From the NCBI GenBank assembly GCA_946615455.1, contig CAMOHN010000005.1, positions 1 to 16,453 of the forward strand: a stretch of DNA of 16,453 bases, in the 5' to 3' direction. The DNA comes from an uncultured Bacteroidales bacterium (GTDB lineage Bacteria; Bacteroidota; Bacteroidia; Bacteroidales; Paludibacteraceae). How positions within the stretch are numbered: position 1 is the first letter of the stretch; every line of letters starts with the position of its first letter. The translations under genes were made by a program, and so were the position numbers. The notes below the pieces were generated by a model. It did no database searches. It saw only the letters and a list, made by a program, of their open reading frames with translations, and had not been told where the DNA came from. Below are positions 6,684-15,600 of the stretch, piece by piece.

Positions 6684-9600
6684 AAAGACAACGACTATTT
6701 GGAAAAGGAAAAGCACTATAATGCCTACGCCAACGGCGCTGACCGAATCCATTTCGTCATACCCGTTTGGGCGTATGGTAAGAGTTACGACTACTACGCC
6801 TACGGCGATAGTTATGTCAGTTATACCCCCGAAGGCGGCAGCGAGACAAAAATAGCATGGTATAAAACAGACAAGTACGACGAAAACGAAAACAAAAACA
6901 GTTCGAAAGGAACAGCCTATCTCTGGCCTATTGCCGACCAAGGTGTGATCATCGTTACTTCAATGGCTAACGGCGTCAACTACCGTGTAAAGAATGTGGG
7001 CAACTGGTCAGAAAAGCTATATGTTACCCAAAAATCGCACGACGACTGCCCGCAAGTTACTTTCTTAGAGTTCGATTGGTATCCGCCGGAGTCGCTCGAC
7101 AAAAAGACATTCGTGGTGAATATCGTATCCAGATTCCGCCGCAGTTATACCGACGGAAACGCAATGACTTGCTCGCCACCGAGTTACGGCACTTTCAGTT
7201 ACAACACCAACATCATGACCCCGCAGCTCTACACACCCTATATCTATCAGGTGAACGAGGGCGGTCCGACCGGCTACGGCTATGCCGCTGTACCCTATAT
7301 GGTGTTCAATGACCCGATCAGTTATACCACCACATTGGACAATACGCCGGTCAGCACCACAGACCGCGGCGGCACCATCTATGTGATGACCACCGACACC
7401 GTACAAGAGCAGTTTAAAGCCACCTTCAATATGGAATACGGTACAGGTGATTCAAAAATGAGTACTACAAAGACCTCGGTGGCAGTGGACATACCACCCT
7501 ATCACCGTATATACGACTTCACCTGCGCTGAACAAAAAGACAGCACCGGCACATATACAGGCTATACGATACTCCGGTGGTCGGTCAAGAACCCGGGACT
7601 GAGAGACTTGGTGGACGGCGACTTCTTTGAGATTCAGCGCGCGTTACAGCCTGATTTCAGCGACGCACAAACCCTCGATGTCATCCAGATGAGCCGAAAT
7701 GCTGAAAAGACAAATTATACCTACATCGACAACAACCGCGATACATGGACAGGTAATGCAACCATTCAGAGCGATACGATTGGATTGCATTCTTCCTATA
7801 AAACAGATAAATACAGTCTGAATGATGAGAATGGCAACCTCCTTTTTCTGACGGACGTAACCATCTATACCAACCACATGCGGCTGCCTTCGGTACCCGT
7901 TTATTATCGTATCCGTCGCGCTTCATCATCGGTATGGGGGTGGGAACATGATTTTGCCAAAAAAGAAAGTTTGTCAAAACATAATTTCCTCGCTCCGTTG
8001 GCACAAACACAAGACAACTACAAACTGGACAACGATTTTGCCCACAACCGCAAAGTGAATTTCCGATTCAAGTTAGAAAACAGCGAAGTGGAAGTGAAAA
8101 TACCCGATAAGGAGGTCTTTGAGTTGTCCTATTCCAATGTGCGCACCAATGACATGGTTGTTCTTTTTATAGATTACTACAACAACGAAACCAACACCAC
8201 ACTCACCATCATCGACCCTAAAGGGCATGAGGTTGTCAATGTCCGCAATGAAGACATTGACAACAAAAAACATTATGTAGTACCCAAAGGTTCGGTGGTA
8301 CGCGTAAAAACAGATTACTATAGCATATACAATTACTCCTTCACCATTAACAGCGATACACGGATTTATTTCCAATACGACTATGCTTACTCTTCCAAGT
8401 ACCCCTATTATCAGAATGGCAAGACCTACTATTACTACATTACCGATGTCAAATCCGCCTCTTATGACGGGTCAAACTATACTCCCGAAGGTTCGGATGT
8501 GGAGCCGTTCGTGTACGGAAAGGTAAAAGAGCAGCTGTTAGACAGCATGTACAATCTGTTCAAGGTTAACTTCGAGCAGGGCGATTATGGCCGCTGTATG
8601 TGGGATCGTACCGCACAGTTGGTACTCACCAGCACCATCGAAGAAACGGGACAGAGTATAGACCTAATCATCCCGCAAGACAGTATTCGTCGGCAGTCGG
8701 ACGGTTCATGGATAGCCACCTATACCGATGTGGCTGACAAAGCATGTGCGCATTATAAGTATTCCGTCCGCATCGACCAATCGCGCTCTGACCTGCATGT
8801 GCAGGACTCCATGTCACTGCAACCTATCCACCTGAGCGGACCGGACTTGTATTTCGACGAAGGAGCATATATCCAACATCTTACCGCTTCCCAAGGCGAT
8901 GCTGCCACACAGATGAAAAACGGAGTGCTCATTCGCTGGGAGGCAAGCAATAACAATTTCGATAGCTTCGTCCTCTTGCGCAAGGAGAAGAACTCGACTG
9001 CTGCCGCTGATACACTGATCGTTACCACCGAATCCAACTATTTTGACCGCAGTGCCCTACCCGATATGCACTACGAATATACGGTGGAAGCACATTATGC
9101 CTGCAACGGCAGAACGACGATCAATGCAGCCACACAAGAAGGATGGCGCACCCCTTACGGCGAGATAAGCGGCACGATTCGTATGCCCGACAACACCGGC
9201 ATGGCAGGTGTCGCGGTGGCACTGCAAGACGCTGACGGCAATATCTTACGCACCATAACCACCGATGCAAGTGGAGTTTATAAGTTCGATAGCCTTAACT
9301 ATGAGGCCGTTGAGTGCGACGATCCGAAAGTGGAAATCAAATATACGCACACCGTCTATAGCGCGGACCCTGAACCTTATACCCTTATTCGTGTTCACGA
9401 TGCCAACGGCAACCTGCTGCGCGACTGGTCAAGTATGAGGGGCATCTATTCGTATCCTGCCGGCACAGTGTTCGATGTGAAGATAACCGAATCAGGCAAT
9501 GTGGCAGAGGACTTGATTTTCTCATTCACTTTGCAGGGTAATAGTGTACTTAACTGCTACAATGCTGCCAGTTACCTCAATATGTTTCAACGCGTCGGGC

Positions 9601-12600
9601 ATTTCCAGCCGCGAATGGATAAAACATCGGATGTGGATTGTCATTCGGTAGGAAACACAACTACCTATAGTATCATCCCCTCTCATCAATACGGTATCTT
9701 CTCTTTCAACAACACGTCAGCCGGTACGGCATCCGTCAGTCTTTCCCCCTACGAAGCAGTGGCATCGGGCATAGACTTTGTCAATGCCTCTTCGACTCGT
9801 CTTACCGGTCGCGTGCTCTACCAAACGAGTACCATTCCCGTATCCGGTGCCATGTTCCTGCTCAACGGTGACACAGTGCGGCGAGGCAACACACCGCTCA
9901 CAAGCGGCATTGACGGCAACTTTGAGTTGGTGCTGCCGCTGCATCAGCCCTGTCGCCTGCAAGTCTTCAAGCCAGGGCATGTGTTTGAAGGCAATGGTAT
10001 TCTGCGCATGGAAAGCGACAACGAAGAGTTCGCACTCACACAACCACAGGACGGCGTGCGCTTCTACGACATGACCAAAGTGCGGCTGGTAGGACGCGTA
10101 GCTGGCGGTAACGACCAACGCGACCTGCCTCACGGCTTAGGTTCGGGAAAAAACAACCTCGGCGACAATGTACAACTCGTGCTGCAACTCGAAGGTGACA
10201 ACACCGCCCAACTAGTACATGACCCTCATGACCTCAGCCGCGACACCATCCTACAAACAACCAATCATATAGTGTACCAACCCAACTCGTCTGATAGTAC
10301 CATCGTAGGAACCACCCGCACACTATTCGAAAAAAAGCGCATCACCATTCATCCTGACCCCGAAACGGGCGAGTATGCGGTTGACCTATTCCCTGTCAAA
10401 TACAAGGTCATACAAGCCACTGCCACCGGCTATGCCTCTCTCTTTGCTTCCGGACAAGGCTCCGAAACCTTCGACCTGACACAAGCCCCAATGATCTTCA
10501 TAACCGACACACTCAACGGCGATTCAGTACACTACAACGCTGTCTATGACCGCATTTACCATACGCCTATGCAGATCAGTCTCAAGCAAATGATCTATGG
10601 TTTGGAACGAGATGGTTTGGGCGAACCGAGTATTGAAGTCTGCCATATTGACCCCTCGCAAACGAACCATGTGAATCTGTATGAAACCCAAACCGATGGC
10701 ACGGTCAACTATCTATTGGATTATCCGCTCTTTATCGGCGGCAGGAAATATCAATTTGTCGCAAGTGCCTACGAAGATTACTACTACAACAACGACCGCC
10801 AGGCAGGCGTGCTTGACCGTGTACCGCTGCGCGGTGGTAGCGTAATGATTCACAACGGAATGCATAGCGCCACCGGCAGTCAGACCTACAGTCTCAATGA
10901 ACAAGGCCGCAACAGCGCAATATGGCTCATGGTGGACCAAGTGGATGTCAACAACATAGGCATGAACGCCCTCCGACCAGTCAGCATCGCCTTGGAGCAG
11001 GAAGGCAATATAGTAGAAGCGGAGGCTTTCCGGGGCTTCGTGACCGGAACGGTGATACAGCAACAAGACCTGCGTATGACCGATGCCCGCGTCGTACTGC
11101 TCGACATCATCCGTGACCCGGGAGGAGCAGGCTCGTCCGCATGGGTTGAACAAGGTAGCACCTACAACTACTCCTACAAAGACAGTTACGACTGGGAGGT
11201 GGGACTCTATGCCGAACTCAAATTCGGACTGAATGTGTCATCAGACATCGGTGTGGTGGCAGCCCCGGCCGGGGTTGGCTCTTACACCGGCTCCAACTTC
11301 ACCACCTCCAAACAACTGACCCTACCCATTCCCGTTTCGCACAAGTTCTCTTGGGGACATCAATACGACTACTCCATCACCACCACCGAGCGCATCACCA
11401 CCTCGTCATCATCCACATCCAAGGGTGTAGGCGCAATGGCAGATGTATTCTTCGGTACGACCATCAGCCAAATAGCAGGTAAAGCAAAGACAATCAGCAT
11501 AATCAGCGACAGTCTCTATCAAGCTCGCCAACCAGCTTTCAATGCCGGTGCTATGCGCCTCATCGCACAAGGCACTGATGCCGACGGCAACAGTTACTAC
11601 CTCGTTACCGGTCAGAAAGTTGTGCTTGGCTCCACGCTCAGTAACAGTTTTGCCTACTCTCAGCATTATATTCTCAACACACTCCTTCCCGAAATAGCCA
11701 TGGAGCGGCAGAGCCTGCTCATGCACTTCAACAGCCGTGAAGAAGCACAAGCAGCAGCCGACAGCCGAGGCGAAGAGGTCTATTGGTATCATCCCGAAGG
11801 TGAAGTAACACTACGCGACTCGTTGCCACATAGTTATTATGAGATGATCAAACCCAATGACGACAAAGTCTATACCGACCGCGTGGCTGCACTCAACCAC
11901 ATCTTTGCCGACTGGACCACTATACTATATCAGAACGAAAAAGAAAAAGTGGCGGCAATAGGTACCACCGGTCAAAAAGTGGGCACATACAGCGTCTCAT
12001 ACGGTGCTACGGTCAGCCACACCGACCAATATACCGCTTCGTCCAATTACAACGAACTGCCCCAAGGCGGCGACTTAATTCAACTGGCTGTTACCGCCGA
12101 AAAAACGGCTGCCAATGTCGGCAACTCGCTGGCACAAACTTTGGCCACCAACCTCAAAGACTTCTTCGGAACCGCCAACTCCAATGGCACCTTCGGTATG
12201 AGCGCGGCTGAAGCCCTCAAAAACTTCCAAACCGACGAAGTCAATGCGGCAGGCGATGGTATGGAACAGAAGAGCCCACAAGAGTTGGGAACGGTTACCA
12301 ACACATCCAAATTCAGTATGTCGATCCAACCGCTCTTTACCTTCAATACCGACCGTCGCACCACAGATGTAAAGACCATCCGCAAGTCGGCAGGTTTCAA
12401 TATCGTATCCGACCCCGATGGCGATATCACCGTGTCAGCCTACCGCGTACCATACCAAGCATGGGCAGACACGTCCTCTATCATACGCGAACAGTTGAAT
12501 AACCTGCCTGACAACGAAGACGCTTTATACGGCAGTTATGTCTTCTACACCGATGCAGGTGCCACCTTCTGCCCGCCCGAAAACGAAGAACGCACCCTAC

Positions 12601-15600
12601 TCTACAACAAAGGTACGCTCATCGGTAACGCCACTCAAAAAATAGTGAAACCCGAAATGACGGCCAACACCTACGAAATAGCCAATGTCCAACCTCAGAA
12701 CAAAGCCACCTTCCTCGTGCAGCTGATGAACAATTCGGAGGTGGACACGGGTGTGGCTAACGATGGTCATGCGCTCACCCTGATGCTTGACGGCGAGTCC
12801 AACCCCTATGGTGCCGTTGTTACCGTGGATGGCATGCCGCTCACACAAGGCATCAGTTATTGGATTGTGCCCGGCAGACCGCTGATAAAGACCGTGGAAG
12901 TGGCACGCGGTACTGTTGATGATTACAACAACCTCTCGCTCCTGCTCTATGCTTCCGACTGTATGAAGACCATCACGAGAATGAACCTCTCGGTACATTT
13001 TCTGCCCGTCTCGTCGGAGGTCAATATAGCCTCGCCACGTCAGAACTGGATCATGAACACACTATCTGCCAAAGACTCCATCGGCTACTATATACCTATT
13101 GACATCACCGACTTCGACATCAACCACAAGAACTTCGACCATATTGAGTTCCAATACAAACTCTCCACACAGTCTGAAGATATGTGGGTCAACCAATGCT
13201 CATTCTACGCCTCCGACTCGCTCTACCGCCTTGCTACAGGCAACAAGGCCATGATACGCAATGGGCGTATCGTTCCGTTCCGTTTCTATGGAGAACGAGA
13301 CCCGATGGAACAAAAATACGATCTTCGCGCCGTTAGTTTCTGTCGATACGGATCAGGCTTTGTAACCAAAGCCTCACCCGTCATCAGCGGAACAAAAGAT
13401 ACGCGCCCGCCACGCGTCTTTGGCGAACCTGAACCGGTCAACGCCATTCTCGGTGTGGGAGATAACTTAAAACTTCGCTTCAACGAACCCATCGCCGGAA
13501 ACTACCTTGACGAGGACAACAACTTCCAACTCATCGGCTATACCAACCAAACGGGCATCACCACCAACGCCTCGTTGCACTTCGATGGCACACCCGGCTC
13601 CTATGCCGCCACACAGGTTAGCCGAAGCCTCGAAGAGCGTTCCTACTCGATTGACATGGTAGTCAAACCTACCTCCCCCGATGACGAAGCCGTCTTCTTC
13701 GAACACGGCTTTGACCGCACAGGAGTAGTGTTCGGCAAGTCTGCCGACAACCGGCTGTATCTGCAGTTGGGAACCTACATGATTTTCTCCCGACCCATGC
13801 CCGAACAAATGCTCGACTTCACCCGCGTTGTACTCAGTTACAACTATGCCAACAACACCCTGCATTTCTATGCCGGCACTTTGGACATCACCGATCCTGA
13901 CGCACCATCCGTGCCCGACATACCCTACACATTGTCCGCACCGTTTGTCTTCGGACGAGGGTTCAACGGCAATATGCTCGAAGTGAGACTATGGACCAAA
14001 CCGCTCTCGCAAAAAGAAATAGCCGCTACACACATGCGCTATTTAACGGGCTATGAACAAGAATTGGTGGCTTACTACCCCATGAACGAATCCACCGGCA
14101 ACACGGTTACCGACAAAGCGTCCGGTGCCACACTAACACTACAAGGCACTTCGTGGAACCTTCCTAAAGGCATTTCACTTGCCCTCAAAGCCAACGACCA
14201 AGTAACACTCGCCAAGAACCTGCTCGCACGCTCGGCCGTTTATGATGCCACCTATATGCTCTGGTTCCGCAACACAAGTACCGACGGCACCATCTTCTCG
14301 GCTGGCGACAAACGCTTTAGACTTGCCCACTCCCAACTCCAATGGCTGCTCAACGACAGCACAATCTATTCCTTAGGCTCGGTGGGAACAGACGACTGGC
14401 ATCACCTGGTGCTTTCCATCAACCATACCTACAACAACACGGCCGTTTATGTCGATGGCAAACTGATGGCATCCTATCCCGCAACACAAATGACCGGCAT
14501 GACGGGCAACATGTTCTTCGGAGGCGACGGATTTGAAGGCAACATCGACGAATTCGTAGTTTTTGAGCAAGCACTACCCAAAACACTCATTGAAGACTAT
14601 GGCAACCGTACCCCTGCAGGCGACGAAATGGGATTGATGGCTTACCTGCCCTTCGAAGAACAACAACTAAACGCCAACGGCATACTCGAACTCGTCTTCT
14701 CTGCCAATGACCAACGACAATTCCGCGACACCAATGGCGACATCATCGAAAAGCAAGTCCCCTTGCTAATCGAAAGCAATCAGTCCATATTGGCTGACCT
14801 TGCCGACAAATCCGTTTACGCACCCGTAACGGGCTTCGGGTTGCTTTCACGTCTCAACTTCGACTGGGCTTTCAACCAAGACGAACTGCTCATCAACCTC
14901 AAGATGGCAGACCGTGAAATCAACAAACAGACACTCTACATCACCGTTCGCGATGTCGAAGACCTCAACGGCAACCCCATGGCTTCACCGGTCATGTGGA
15001 CCGCTTTCGTGGACCGAAATGCACTCAAATGGGACTTTCGACAAGTAGAGTTTTTCCACGAGTACAACAACATGTACTACGACATCAACTACCTCGACAT
15101 CTCGTTCACCAACCACAGCGGACGACGCCACCAATTCACCATCGAATCGCTGCCCGCATGGCTCACCGTGAACCAAACCAACGGTTCAGTAGAACCCACC
15201 GAATACAAACAAGTGCGCTTCTACTTCGACTTTTCATTGCCCGTCGGTACATATAGCGACATCGTTTATCTCACCGACGAGAACGGACTCTCCGAACCGC
15301 TCCGTGTCAACTTCGAGGTAAAAGCACAATTCCCGTGGACCGAACCTACGGCTACCAACTATCCGCTCAACATGTCTGTTTGCGGACAAGTACAGATAGA
15401 CGGCGAGATTCTCACCAACCCCAACGATAAGGTCATAGCCCTTTGCAGAAACGAGTGTGTCGGTATGACCAATATCGATTTCGACAACCTCACCAACCGC
15501 TCGCGCATCTACCTCACCGTCTATGGTAACGAGCTGATGAACAAGAGACCCGTTCGTTTCCTTCTCTGGCAGGCTTCTACAGGCAAAACGCTAACCCTCA

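Noticed and set aside
6189..6941. Minus-strand open frame of 250 codons crossing the lipoprotein/giant gene junction
   Set aside because: It covers the ends of two well-supported plus-strand genes, has odd Cys/Arg/Gly composition and shows no recognisable domain.
8401..8445. Tyr-rich stretch in the giant protein (YYQNGKTYYYYITD)
   Set aside because: This is local composition within a beta-rich domain. Tyr-rich strands are common in this protein and no repeat unit is evident.
11263..11274. Perfect 12-bp GC palindrome (CCCCGGCCGGGG) in the giant gene
   Set aside because: It lies in coding sequence reading Ala-Pro-Ala-Gly with no loop and no T-run, and has no second copy. It is most likely a chance result of codon choice.
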